Shown here: one piece after another, positions 1 to 7,884 of the stretch | Layout: each line of letters opens with the position of its first letter | Position numbering within the stretch: the first letter of the stretch is position 1 | From: CAYYVK01 sp964475145 | Lineage (GTDB): Archaea > Aenigmatarchaeota > Aenigmatarchaeia > CG10238-14 > SCSR01 | Reading direction: 5' to 3' | DNA length: 29,263 bases | Assembly (NCBI GenBank): GCA_964475145.1 | Contig: CAYYVK010000006.1 | Span: 1 to 29,263 of the forward strand | The notes under the pieces: model-generated | Told to the model about the DNA's origin: nothing | The model's input: only the letters and a program-made list of their open reading frames with translations | Databases searched by the model: none | Program-made: the position numbers and the translations under genes

Positions 1-9
1 ACACGAAAC

Positions 10-19
10 TATTTTTATT
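10..19 (+). promoter_or_regulatory. TATA-like box of the ZIP transporter gene
   Basis: An A/T run (tatttttatt) is centred about 24 nt before the ATG at 38 and there is no purine-rich ribosome site between them. This spacing suits an archaeal promoter giving a leaderless mRNA. Inferred from spacing only. Confidence 0.4.
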
Positions 20-37
20 CGGCCTAGCTATTATTAA

Positions 38-778
38 ATGATGCTGCTCTTCTACATCTTACTAAGCACTTTTATAGTAAGCTTAATTTCTTTCATAGGA
101 ATTTTGGTCTTGTCGATAAGAGAAAGAATCTTAAGCAAAGTTCTCCTCCTTTTAGTAGCTTTTGCAGCAGGCTCTTTGCTTGGAGTTTCCTTTTTCCACC
201 TCCTACCAGAGGCACTGGAAACGAGTGAAGGGTTTGAAGTTTTCGCTTCAGTATTGAGTGGTTATGTTTTCGTCTATTTTCTGGAGAAATTTTTGCTCTG
301 GCACCATTGCCATAAGGTTAAGCATGTTCATACCTTAGGATATGCTAACTTAATCTCAGATTCGATCCACAATTTTATCGATGGCTTAACGATAGCTGTA
401 AGCTTTCTCTCGAGCGTAGGCTTGGGAATCGTAAGCACTTTGGCGATAAGTTGGCACGAGATTCCACAAGAAATAGGCGACTTTGGAGTTTTGCTGTACA
501 GCAGAATCAACAAAAGAAAAGCTATATACTTGAACTTTGCGTCTGCCTTGGCATGCGTGCTAGGCGGCTTACTCGGTTTCTTCATTTCTTCTCATGTGGG
601 GAATATTGTAAGCTTGCTTCTGCCTTTTGCTGCCGGCAACTTCATTTACATTTCTTCCTCCGACATGATACCAGAAATTAAGAAGTCTGAACGTTTGAAG
701 GAATCGCTCACTCTTTTCCTTGTTTTTCTCCTTGGAATTTTTGTTATGCTCTTTTCTAAAATTTTTCTGCCTCATTAG
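38..778 (+). CDS. ZIP family metal transporter
   Basis: This is an integral membrane protein of the ZIP (zinc/iron permease) family, which moves divalent metal ions, usually Zn2+, Fe2+ or Mn2+, into the cytoplasm. The 246 residues form about eight hydrophobic segments. The two family signatures in the metal-binding helices are present: HNFIDGL near residue 113 and HEIPQEIGDF near residue 140, with the paired His, Asn/Asp and Glu ligands. A short HHCHKVKHVH stretch near residues 89-98 lies in the variable cytoplasmic loop, where ZIP proteins often carry His-rich metal sensors. Length is normal for prokaryotic ZIPs. It converges on the zinc-ribbon gene, with 29 nt between the two stops. The ion transported cannot be told from sequence. 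Confidence 0.93.
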   Translation: MMLLFYILLSTFIVSLISFIGILVLSIRERILSKVLLLLVAFAAGSLLGVSFFHLLPEALETSEGFEVFASVLSGYVFVYFLEKFLLWHHCHKVKHVHTLGYANLISDSIHNFIDGLTIAVSFLSSVGLGIVSTLAISWHEIPQEIGDFGVLLYSRINKRKAIYLNFASALACVLGGLLGFFISSHVGNIVSLLLPFAAGNFIYISSSDMIPEIKKSERLKESLTLFLVFLLGIFVMLFSKIFLPH

Positions 779-807
779 CCTGCAAACTCTAGAAAAAATG
801 AAAAGAT

Positions 808-1455
808 TCATTTCTCAATTTCTATCTTCAAAACCCCATCCTTAAAATCTTTCTTAACAACAGCAGCACCGCTCGGCAAAGGAATCAGCTTAAAGTAGGC
901 CTTATCGCCTGCAAAAGCTTTCACTTCTATGCTCTGCTCTAATTTCTTCACTTCTATATCTTCCTCGCTCTTAACGTCAGGGAGCTTAATTCTTATCGTC
1001 TCTCTGTTGCCTTCAGCCTTAACTTCAGCTTCAGGCTCTTCTGTAACCTTAGGCACCCTTACTCTCTCTTTTGCTTCGTAAGGAACTTCTTCCTCTTCTT
1101 CGCTTATTTCTTCTACACCAGCTTTTACACCAAGCCTCCTCTTCAGCTCAGGCTCTAGCTTTTTGTAATCGCCAAAAGTCTTCACCTCAACCTTAGGCTC
1201 CTTGCCTGTAGCCTGATGGATGGTAATGCTAACGCCACTAAACTTGGTCTTAGGCTTAATTCTAAACAGAGGCATTTCAAAGGACGAGGCAAACATCCTG
1301 TCCAGCCTTTCCAACTCTTTATCAACTTCTTCCCACAAGCTTCTGAAAGGCATTTCAAACCTACGCTCTGCTAAACTTTCCCCGCAGTGAGGGCAGAATT
1401 GCCACTCATCCTTTACTGGCTCACCACAATTAGGACATCTCTTCTTCTTGAACAT
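808..1455 (-). CDS. Zinc-ribbon protein with Hsp20-like C-terminal domain
   Basis: The N-terminus carries a double-knuckle zinc ribbon, CPNCGEPV...CPHCGESL (residues 7-28). A predicted helix follows, then a weakly conserved stretch with a Glu-rich run at about residues 117-123. The C-terminal about 75 residues end in short beta-strand patterns (ETIRIKLPDV, QSIEVKAFAG, VKKDFKDGVLKIEIEK) typical of the alpha-crystallin/Hsp20 fold, including a terminal GVLKIEI resembling the Hsp20 G-x-L-x-I-x-I/V signature. Similar zinc-ribbon plus Hsp20-like proteins occur in archaea without assigned function. A role in protein quality control is inference. The start is the ATG directly before FKKKRCPNCG. Its 5' end lies inside the 55-nt block duplicated around the first N-run. 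Confidence 0.75.
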   Translation of the reverse strand: MFKKKRCPNCGEPVKDEWQFCPHCGESLAERRFEMPFRSLWEEVDKELERLDRMFASSFEMPLFRIKPKTKFSGVSITIHQATGKEPKVEVKTFGDYKKLEPELKRRLGVKAGVEEISEEEEEVPYEAKERVRVPKVTEEPEAEVKAEGNRETIRIKLPDVKSEEDIEVKKLEQSIEVKAFAGDKAYFKLIPLPSGAAVVKKDFKDGVLKIEIEK

Positions 1456-1638
1456 AGCGTCGCCTAATTATTTTTTAGGTATTNNNNNNNNNNNNNNNNN
1501 NNNNNNNNNNNNNNNNNNNNNNNNNNNNNNNNNNNNNNNNNNNNNNNNNNNNNNNNNNNNNNNNNNNNNNNNNNNNNNNNNNNATTAGGACATCTCTTCT
1601 TCTTGAACATAGCGTCGCCTAATTATTTTTTAGGTATT
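1429..1638. other. False assembly gap: 55-nt duplicate on both sides of 100 N
   Basis: The N-run at 1484-1583 is exactly 100 bases. The 55 nt before it (1429-1483) are identical to the 55 nt after it (1584-1638). This is the signature of two contigs that overlap by 55 nt but were joined with a fixed 100-N spacer. Removing the Ns and one copy (155 nt) gives continuous sequence: the zinc-ribbon gene start, then the metG upstream region. I therefore see no missing DNA here. Confidence 0.93.
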
Positions 1639-1689
1639 GGTTTTCTAAATTTAAATAGAAATTTAAAACATTACTACCAAATTATAAAA

Positions 1690-1695
1690 GGTGAG
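1690..1695 (+). promoter_or_regulatory. Ribosome binding site that supports the metG ATG at 1706
   Basis: GGTGAG matches the archaeal anti-Shine-Dalgarno and is 10 nt before the ATG at 1706. It argues that translation starts there and not at the upstream TTG at 1603, although the ATG is one base out of the conserved frame. Confidence 0.5.
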
Positions 1696-1705
1696 AAGTT
1701 CATTG

Positions 1706-3306
1706 ATGAAAAACTTCTCGTCACATGTGCTTTGCCGTATGCTAACGGTGAACTTCATCTAGGCCACATTACATCAACTTACCTTCCTGCTGACATTTTC
1801 GTCAGGTACTGTAGGCTAGCTGGCAAGCAGGTAGTTTTCATCTGTGGTAGCGACGACTATGGAACTCCTATCTTAATAGCTGCTGAAAAAGCTGGCAAAA
1901 GCCCTGAAGAGTATGTGAAAGAATGGCATGAGAAGCATGCCAAGGATTTTGCTGACGTAGGAATTTCTTTTGATTTCTACTACCACACACACTCGCCAGA
2001 GCAAAGGCAGTTTGTCCAGGAGTTCTTTCTGAAACTGAAAGAAAAGGGCTACATATTCCAGCAAGAAGTAGAGCAGCATTACTGTGAAAAGGATAAGAAG
2101 TTCTTGCCAGACAGATACGTGAAAGGTACTTGTCCTTTTTGTGGTGCTAAGGAACAGTATGGCGATGGCTGTGAAAAATGCGGCAGAACCTATTCACCAA
2201 CAGACTTGAAGGATCCAACGTGTGCTATATGCGGAAGTAAGCCTGTTTTAAAGAAAAGCTTACACTACTTTTTCAATCTTTCCCAATTTTCTGAGAAGCT
2301 GAAAGAGTGGTTAGAGTTCAATTCAAACTTGCAGCCAGAAGTGAAGAACTACGTGCTACAATGGATTAAGGATGGCTTAAAAGATTGGGACATAACAAGG
2401 GATATACCCTGGGGAGTGCCTGTGCCTGGTGAAGAAGGCAAGGTGTTCTACGGCTGGTTCGACAACCATCTAGGCTACATCACGTTTACGCTCAAGTACT
2501 TCCAGGGGAAAGGCCTGGACGGTAAGCAGTTCTGGAATTCAGCAAGGATATACCACTTCATCGGTAAGGATATAGTCTATCATCATTACCTTTTCTTGCC
2601 TGCCATGCGCTTAGCTGAAGGAAGTTTTAAGCTACCTGATTTTATACCTACACGCGGGCACTTGCTTTTAGAAGGTGAGAAGTTTTCAAAGAGTAGAAAG
2701 CGTTACGTAAGCTTGAGAGACTTTCTCCAGCAGTATCCTGCAGACTATCTGAGGTACTACTTAGCTTCTATCACTCCTTATAGCCAGGCAGACGTAAACT
2801 TTAGCTGGAAGGAGTTTGAATCAAAGATAAACGGTGAGCTGATAGACAACATAGGCAATTTCATTCATCGCGCCTTAACTTTTGTTTGGAACAACTTTGA
2901 TGGTTTTGTTCCTGAGCCGGCTGAGTACAGCAGTGAAGACAAAGAGATGGAAAGAAGAATTAAAAGTATAGCTGCAGAAGTAGGCAAGCTTATAGAAGCA
3001 AACGAATTAGGTAAAGCTCTGAGAACAATAGCAGACTTTTCTGCTTTCTGCAACCAGTACTTCCAGAAGAAGGAGCCTTGGAAGACCAATGATGCTACTT
3101 GTCTGTACTTGGCAGTAAATGCTGTTAGAACTCTAGCTATTTTGCTCGAGCCTTTCATACCTTTTTCTACAGCAAAGATATGGCAGTACTTGAACTTAGA
3201 GCCAGCAAGAAGCTGGTCTAGTGCTGGTGAGCTAAAAGTGGCAGCGGGTCATAAGATAAGAAAGCCTGAAGTGCTGTTTAAAAAGGTGGAGCTCGCTAAG
3301 GGATAG
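1706..3306 (+). CDS. metG: Methionyl-tRNA synthetase (short form, start frameshifted)
   Basis: Class-I synthetase charging tRNA-Met for initiation and elongation. The HIGH box is HLGH inside CALPYANGELHLGH, the KMSKS loop is the archaeal form FSKSR, and the connective peptide has zinc knuckles CPFC...CEKC and a further CAIC. An anticodon-binding helical domain ends the protein. The C-terminal EMAP/Trbp111-like domain is absent, so about 533 residues remain. The start is odd. An ATG at 1706 lies 10 nt after a good ribosome site (GGTGAG, 1690-1695), but the family frame begins one base off. One more A in the run at 1709-1713 would give the normal start MKKLLVTCALPYANG. The in-frame alternative is a TTG at 1603, which adds 34 non-conserved residues and lies in the duplicated contig end. 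The aldo/keto reductase ATG follows 2 nt after the stop. Confidence 0.93.
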
Positions 3307-3307
3307 T

Positions 3308-4144
3308 ATGGAATTTAAGAGACTAGGCAGGACAAAAGAAAAGATACCTGTGTTGGGAATGGGCACGTGGAAAATAGGGGGTGATTGGTACATTAGGGAT
3401 TGTTCAAGAGACGAGGAATCTATAAGAGCTCTTAAGCTTGGACTTAAGCTCGGTATGAGGTTTATAGATACAGCTGAAGGATATGGAAATGGACATGCTG
3501 AAGAGCTTGTTGGAGAAGCAATAAGGAACGAAAAGGTTTTTATAGCAACAAAAGTTTCACCAGAGCACTTTAAGTATGAGGACGTGATTAAATCTTGTGA
3601 AGCTAGCTTAAAAAGGCTCAAGGTAAAGCAGATAGACTTGTACCAACTTCACTGGCCTAACCCTAATGTACCAATAGAAGAAACTATGAAGGCAATGGAG
3701 AAATTGGTAGACGAAGGTAAGATAAGATATATAGGAGTTAGTAACTTCTCTGTAGAAGAGATGAAGAAAGCTCAAGAAGCTTTATCAAAGTACGAGATAG
3801 TCTCTAACCAAGTTGAGTATAGTTTGCTGTGTAGGGATGTAGAAAAAGATGTGTTACCTTTCTGTCAGAGGGAGAAGATCACCTTGATAGCTTACAGCCC
3901 TTTAGCGCAAGGAAAAATTTTCGAGTATTCAAAAGCTTTTGAAGAGGTTTGTAAGAAGTATGGTAAAACACTCTCCCAAGTTGCCCTTAACTGGTTGATA
4001 CAGAAGAAACAAGTAGTTGCAATCCCTAAGGCGATTAAGCCTGAGCATATAAAGGAAAACATAGGAGCAATAGGATGGAAGCTTAAAAAGGAGGATGTAA
4101 AAAGATTGGAAGCTGTACTTGATAAGTACAAACAAAAAACTTAG
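3308..4144 (+). CDS. Aldo/keto reductase
   Basis: A TIM-barrel NADPH-dependent oxidoreductase of the AKR superfamily, which reduces aldehydes and ketones. The protein is 278 residues, a full-length single-domain AKR. The family signatures are clear: GMGTWKIGG at the N-terminus, the catalytic tetrad in DTAEGYGNGHAE (Asp, Tyr), ATKVSPEH (Lys) and LYQLHWPNP (His), then YIGVSNFS, and a C-terminal nucleotide-binding stretch AIPKAIKPEHIKEN. The gene begins 2 nt after the MetRS stop, so it is probably cotranscribed with metG. That gives no hint of substrate. Closest in style to archaeal and bacterial AKR5-like or general-stress AKRs; the physiological substrate cannot be predicted. Confidence 0.95.
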   Translation: MEFKRLGRTKEKIPVLGMGTWKIGGDWYIRDCSRDEESIRALKLGLKLGMRFIDTAEGYGNGHAEELVGEAIRNEKVFIATKVSPEHFKYEDVIKSCEASLKRLKVKQIDLYQLHWPNPNVPIEETMKAMEKLVDEGKIRYIGVSNFSVEEMKKAQEALSKYEIVSNQVEYSLLCRDVEKDVLPFCQREKITLIAYSPLAQGKIFEYSKAFEEVCKKYGKTLSQVALNWLIQKKQVVAIPKAIKPEHIKENIGAIGWKLKKEDVKRLEAVLDKYKQKT

Positions 4145-4147
4145 CTT

Positions 4148-4435
4148 CTATTTTAAAACTTCCAGCCTTCCTGACGTAGGTATGTTCAGCTGTAGCTTAT
4201 CCCTGAATTTTGTGACATAAGCACCTACTACTCTCACTCTGTCACCGATCGCTACTGAGTTTATCTGCTTTTCCACAAGGAAACAGTTATCTGTCCAGCC
4301 TCGTCTTCCAGCGTAGCATCAGCAACAGACCTTGGTCCACACCTTGTTTGCACATCCCTACTCTCCGATATCTCCACTACCTTTGCCTCAACAGGAAACG
4401 TTGCTCATGTCTGCACTTATGTTGCTTATCTTCAT
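4148..4435 (-). pseudogene. Frameshifted RPA/SSB-like OB-fold protein
   Basis: This stretch looks non-coding in any single frame, but reading the minus strand in three successive frames gives a complete 95-residue OB-fold protein. The parts are MKISNISADMSNVS (from ATG 4435), then VEAKVVEISESRDVQT...VADATLEDEAGQITVSLW, then EKQINSVAIGDRVRVVGAYV...LQLNIP...LEVLK, stopping at 4148. These match the archaeal RPA-like single-domain ssDNA-binding family (VADATLEDETG, SLW..QI, GD.VRI). An extra base near 4390-4393 and a missing base near 4273-4274 compensate each other, so the total length stays normal. A GGTGAG ribosome site sits 4 nt before the ATG. It is either a very recently broken gene or an intact gene with two sequence errors. 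Known relatives bind single-stranded DNA. Confidence 0.8.
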
Positions 4436-4475
4436 TTTCTCACCAACGGTTTAAGGTAATACTTAAATTTATTCT

Positions 4476-5930
4476 TTACATGTAGTTTAAAAGTCCTTTT
4501 TTCATTTCAAATTTTTCTCCCAAATTTAAGCATTTTACTTGACTCGGAAACATTTCTTTCATCTTGATAGAATTTTCCTGAGTTGTATGTAAAGGAAAAA
4601 TTATTTTGGGCTTAACTTCTCTTACCATCCACTCAAAGTCAGGACCGCTTAAATGCCCAGAAGAATGAAGATGATGCTTTTGTATGTTGAAGTACTTCAG
4701 CCAATTCTCTATCCTCTGAGCTTCTATCTCTTCTTCCTCATTGTAAGGTTCTGAAACTGAAGATATCATAACTGCTCCTTTTAAAGGCGAAAGGTCTATA
4801 AGCTTTCCAAAATCGTTGAAGGTTAGATGGATCAAATACCTTTCAGGATGAGAACGAATTTCCTCGTCTGATACATGCTCTAGTTCTGGCGCCCTTCCTC
4901 TCATCCTCGTCTTTGCTCTTCTATGAAAAAGAGCAACGTTGTCTAGTATGTGTGGATAATAATCTTCGAAATACTTCCAATAAGTTGCATGTTTTTTAGA
5001 AGTCAGTAAAGTTCTTCCTGTTGCTTCTGCAACTTTCTTGAAAGTGTTTAACCTATAGATGTCTCTGTACTGGAAGTCGATAAAAACAACCCCTTTTGCT
5101 GATTTCACTATCTCCTCGCTCTGCCATCTAACGTCCTCTTCTGTCAGTGTAGTTTCTTCGTCTAGCCTAGTTCCCTCTGTAATCAGTATATCAGGTCTTT
5201 CTTCTTTCAACCTTTCGACAAAGTAAAAGCTTTTATTTGCATTTGGGCCATGAAACCTTATGTCGCCAGTGTATCCTATGGTAGCATCAGAAGTATAAAT
5301 TATGCAACCGCAGGCATCTGGTATGCTGTGGTCAACGCCGTAAAGCTCGCATTCAATACTATCTATAGAAAACTTCGTCCTCCTCTCAAACTTTCTTTCT
5401 ACAGGCTTTGGAGGAATTCTCTCCTGGAGCATTGTTCTGTAGTACATAGGCTCTCTATTTGGGTCTTTCTTCGTAGGTTTGGGAAACTTCATGTTCCTGA
5501 AGATTATTTTTCTTTCAGGATCGTAGGTTTCTGTATAAGATGTCATCTCAGTATCAAAAGATTTTTTGCTAACCATCTCAAAAGCTTTTATTCCTTTGTA
5601 GGTTTGGCCGGAGCAGAAAATCTTTATGTCAGGATGTAGAAAGGGGAGATAGCCACAATGATCTATGTGAGAATGAGAAACTATAGTTGCTGCAGGCTTT
5701 TCTTCGCCTTGGATCTTCATCAAATCTTCACGATAGACGTTTAATCTTGGCACCAACCCTAGTTCCCAATAATCTCTAAAGGAATTTGGCCTATGGAATT
5801 CATTAAAAAATTTTCTGTATTGCTCAAAGGACTTTCCAAAGTCTACCAGCAAGGAAGTGCCTCTATCCTCTAAAAAGATTATGTTTCCTCCTATCTCGTT
5901 CACTCCCCCGTAAAACGCTAGAGTAGTCAT
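4476..5930 (-). CDS. RNase J-like metallo-beta-lactamase/beta-CASP nuclease
   Basis: A 484-residue MBL-fold protein in the RNase J/beta-CASP group, zinc-dependent RNA exo/endonucleases. Visible metal motifs: HSHIDHCGY (HxHxDH), DHSIPDACG, the GYTGDIRFHG aspartate motif, and the late HLHSSGHLSG plus FPLHTTQ histidines expected for RNase J proteins. The region between about residues 250 and 400 is the beta-CASP insert. An unusual insert of about 50 residues follows the HSHIDH motif (FPKPTKKDPNREPMYYR, Lys/Arg rich). The gene is divergent from the primase with 61 nt between starts, so the two probably have back-to-back promoters. Likely role: 5'-end RNA decay or maturation, inferred from the family. 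Confidence 0.88.
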   Translation of the reverse strand: MTTLAFYGGVNEIGGNIIFLEDRGTSLLVDFGKSFEQYRKFFNEFHRPNSFRDYWELGLVPRLNVYREDLMKIQGEEKPAATIVSHSHIDHCGYLPFLHPDIKIFCSGQTYKGIKAFEMVSKKSFDTEMTSYTETYDPERKIIFRNMKFPKPTKKDPNREPMYYRTMLQERIPPKPVERKFERRTKFSIDSIECELYGVDHSIPDACGCIIYTSDATIGYTGDIRFHGPNANKSFYFVERLKEERPDILITEGTRLDEETTLTEEDVRWQSEEIVKSAKGVVFIDFQYRDIYRLNTFKKVAEATGRTLLTSKKHATYWKYFEDYYPHILDNVALFHRRAKTRMRGRAPELEHVSDEEIRSHPERYLIHLTFNDFGKLIDLSPLKGAVMISSVSEPYNEEEEIEAQRIENWLKYFNIQKHHLHSSGHLSGPDFEWMVREVKPKIIFPLHTTQENSIKMKEMFPSQVKCLNLGEKFEMKKGLLNYM

Positions 5931-5957
5931 ATTCTTTTTTAATTCAAGAGTAAAAGA

Positions 5958-5969
5958 TTTATTCTTTTA
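5958..5969 (+). promoter_or_regulatory. TATA-like box of the primase gene
   Basis: A tttattctttta stretch is centred about 28 nt before the ATG at 5992 in the short divergent space. No Shine-Dalgarno motif is seen, which fits leaderless transcription. Inferred from position and composition. Confidence 0.35.
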
Positions 5970-5991
5970 AGCTAACTTTTCATTAGTTCTT

Positions 5992-7464
5992 ATGAGTGGA
6001 AACTTAGGTCCTGAAAGGGTTCCTACTGCCAAGCTAAAAGAGAGGTATAACCCAGAAAAGATTCTGAAAGAAATAGCTGTTAACTTAGAAGAATCTTCAA
6101 GAATAGCTTTAGCTCAAGCAAAAAAGGGAGAAATACCAAGCATTTATTGCACGGTTGGCTTTCCAGTTCCAAAGGAAGATCCAAAAATTCTTGGAGACTT
6201 ACCGTTAAAAGCTTACGAAGTTTCTCCAAAAACTGTTCAACTCACATCTTTACTACCAAAAGGAGAGAGGAGGGATTCTTCGATAAACTACTTTACATTC
6301 TACGCAAACCCTTACTGTAAAGAAGATATTCTAAGTACGCTAGAGCTTTTGTTAGCCCATGAGAGAATACACTACTTACCTTTCGTTTCAGAAGAAGACG
6401 GTATCTTATATTATTCAAGAAACTTTCAAACCGGCGAGGGCAGCATTCGTTGGTCGCCGGTGCATAGAGAAAAATTTAAGAGGGAAAAATTCAAACCACC
6501 TTTCAAAAGCTATTACGATTTTCTTCCGTACTACTTGAATGTCGTCGATGCTATGGGAAAAATGTACAAGAAAGAGCTTTATGAAAATACAAACCTTGCC
6601 TTATCAAGAATTTCTGAAGGTTTGGTTTGGACTAGAAGAACAAAAGAGGGAAAAGACATACGCGTGAACTCGTCTTCTGAATTGCTAGATTTGGTTTCAT
6701 GGGGAGCTTTCGAATTTTTCCTTGAAAACAACAAATGCTTCTTGGAGCAAACAAATTGTAAGACTTGTGAAAAGAATTGCTGGCCAAACGTTACTTTTGA
6801 CATAGATCCTGGCTCAAAAGTTCCAGAAGAACAACTTCTTAATGTTTTAAAAGTGATTCACATCAACCTAGAAGAAGAAGGTGTAAAATACATAACCAAG
6901 TTTACTGGTAAGAGAGGATATCATGTTACGGCCTACTTTGATAGCTTAAAGCTACCAGAGAAGAATTACATCCCGCTAAGACTGCTAAGGCATGCAGAAG
7001 AAATGTCTACAAAACAACTAAAACAAGCTATAGAAAAAATTTCTGAAGATCCTTTTGAAGTAGTAAGAGACTTCATAAGATGTAAAGCAGAACAATGGAA
7101 AAGCATCGGACACTTTGATCATCTTGTCCACGATTTTTCTACATTTGACGGCGTTGGGTACATAAAAATAGATGCCTCAAGCGTTAAGAGAAGAGGATAT
7201 CATAGAGCTTATTATAGCTTGACTGAAAAAGCAACTGCCTGCTTGCCGATATGTAAGAACGATATCAAGCTAGATAAAAATTTAATCAGGAAAATGAAAG
7301 AGATATCTTCAAACCCTTGGGAAATTCTGAAGCATGAAAAAGAGCTTTTAGACATTGAAATAAAGTATAACGACCCTAGCTACGTGAAAGATTTTCTTGA
7401 AGAAAATGAAAGAAAAATTTTTGAGAGGCAGTTTAATAGAGTTAAAAGTAGGGTAGGAATTTAA
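5992..7464 (+). CDS. Archaeo-eukaryotic primase superfamily protein (PriS/LigD-Pol-like)
   Basis: A 490-residue protein whose C-terminal half carries the three motifs of archaeo-eukaryotic primases. Motif I is the metal-binding FDIDPG (Asp270, Asp272). Motif II is TGKRGYHV (His311), close to the SGxRGYHV of PriS. Motif III is IKIDASS (Asp394), followed by RAYYSLTEK resembling the (P)SLHGKTG stretch of PriS. FDIDPG is more like LigD polymerase domains (FDLDPG). A four-Cys cluster just before motif I (CFLEQTNCKTCEKNC) may bind zinc. The N-terminal about 200 residues I do not recognise. No large subunit PriL is in the window. It could be the replicative PriS in divergent form or a repair primase-polymerase. 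It converges on the Trm112-like gene, overlapping by 4 nt at the stops. Confidence 0.8.
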   Translation: MSGNLGPERVPTAKLKERYNPEKILKEIAVNLEESSRIALAQAKKGEIPSIYCTVGFPVPKEDPKILGDLPLKAYEVSPKTVQLTSLLPKGERRDSSINYFTFYANPYCKEDILSTLELLLAHERIHYLPFVSEEDGILYYSRNFQTGEGSIRWSPVHREKFKREKFKPPFKSYYDFLPYYLNVVDAMGKMYKKELYENTNLALSRISEGLVWTRRTKEGKDIRVNSSSELLDLVSWGAFEFFLENNKCFLEQTNCKTCEKNCWPNVTFDIDPGSKVPEEQLLNVLKVIHINLEEEGVKYITKFTGKRGYHVTAYFDSLKLPEKNYIPLRLLRHAEEMSTKQLKQAIEKISEDPFEVVRDFIRCKAEQWKSIGHFDHLVHDFSTFDGVGYIKIDASSVKRRGYHRAYYSLTEKATACLPICKNDIKLDKNLIRKMKEISSNPWEILKHEKELLDIEIKYNDPSYVKDFLEENERKIFERQFNRVKSRVGI

Positions 7465-7664
7465 AGTTTTAGGTTGTGCTTAAAACTAGCTTTTCTTGCT
7501 TTTTCTAACGGCCAAGCATCTTCTATCAGCATGTCTGGCACATCTCCGTCTAGCACTGGATAAGCTAGCTTGCAATTATTACAAACTATGAACATGCCCT
7601 GCTCTTTCACATCCCCCTTGCATTTAGGACAAGCTAGTACCTTCAAAAGTTCTTTGGAAATCAT
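7461..7664 (-). CDS. Trm112-like zinc-ribbon protein
   Basis: A 67-residue single-domain protein with the Trm112/YcaR pattern: KELLKVLACPKCKGDV, then VCNNCKLAYPVLDGDVPDML. The two CxxC pairs form a zinc ribbon. In archaea and eukaryotes Trm112 is a small activator that stabilises several class-I methyltransferases acting on tRNA, rRNA and release factor. This is relevant because the window also holds an aRF1 with an altered GGQ motif, the normal target of one such methyltransferase. That link is inference. Overlaps the primase stop by 4 nt, convergent. Confidence 0.85.
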   Translation of the reverse strand: MISKELLKVLACPKCKGDVKEQGMFIVCNNCKLAYPVLDGDVPDMLIEDAWPLEKARKASFKHNLKL

Positions 7665-7676
7665 GAAAATTAATTG

Positions 7677-7884
7677 GTGTTTAAGAATATTAACCTAACG
7701 TCTAAAGGAAAAAAAATACTGACTCATTGGAGTTGTGAAAAGAGCTTAGACGAATGGCTTCTACGAGAGGAGACTCTACCACAGTTATGTAGAGATGGTT
7801 GATGACAAATTAATTGTTCCAATTTACGATAGTTGTAAAGCGAATAACATTTTCTACTTTTTGGCTAATGAGACTAGGTCTTAA
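7677..7884 (+). pseudogene. Possible degraded ORF of unknown family
   Basis: The 209 nt between the Trm112-like and DUF72 genes has no intact gene. Two overlapping plus-strand frames look coding-like: a 41-codon frame from GTG 7677 to a stop at 7800 (includes CEKSLDEWLLREE), and a second frame to a stop at 7882 (includes RLYHSYVEMVDDKLIVPIYD, or 29 codons from ATG 7795). They can be joined by one frameshift around 7770-7780. I do not recognise the product. It may be a decayed gene or chance. Confidence 0.3.

Noticed and set aside
1484..1583. A true unsequenced region or mobile element in the N-run
   Set aside because: Both flanks are the same 55 nt and the N count is exactly 100, a scaffolding placeholder.
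1603..1705. TTG-initiated N-terminal extension of MetRS
   Set aside because: It lies in the duplicated contig end and overlaps the divergent gene's start, and its residues match nothing in the family; a Shine-Dalgarno and ATG lie further down.
3232..3621. Minus-strand 129-codon open frame
   Set aside because: It is antisense to MetRS and the aldo/keto reductase and rich in Ser/Leu, typical of a shadow frame.
4265..4400. BHB introns as the cause of the frame changes in the OB-fold gene
   Set aside because: The protein length is normal with only one base gained and one lost; there is no inserted stretch to splice out.
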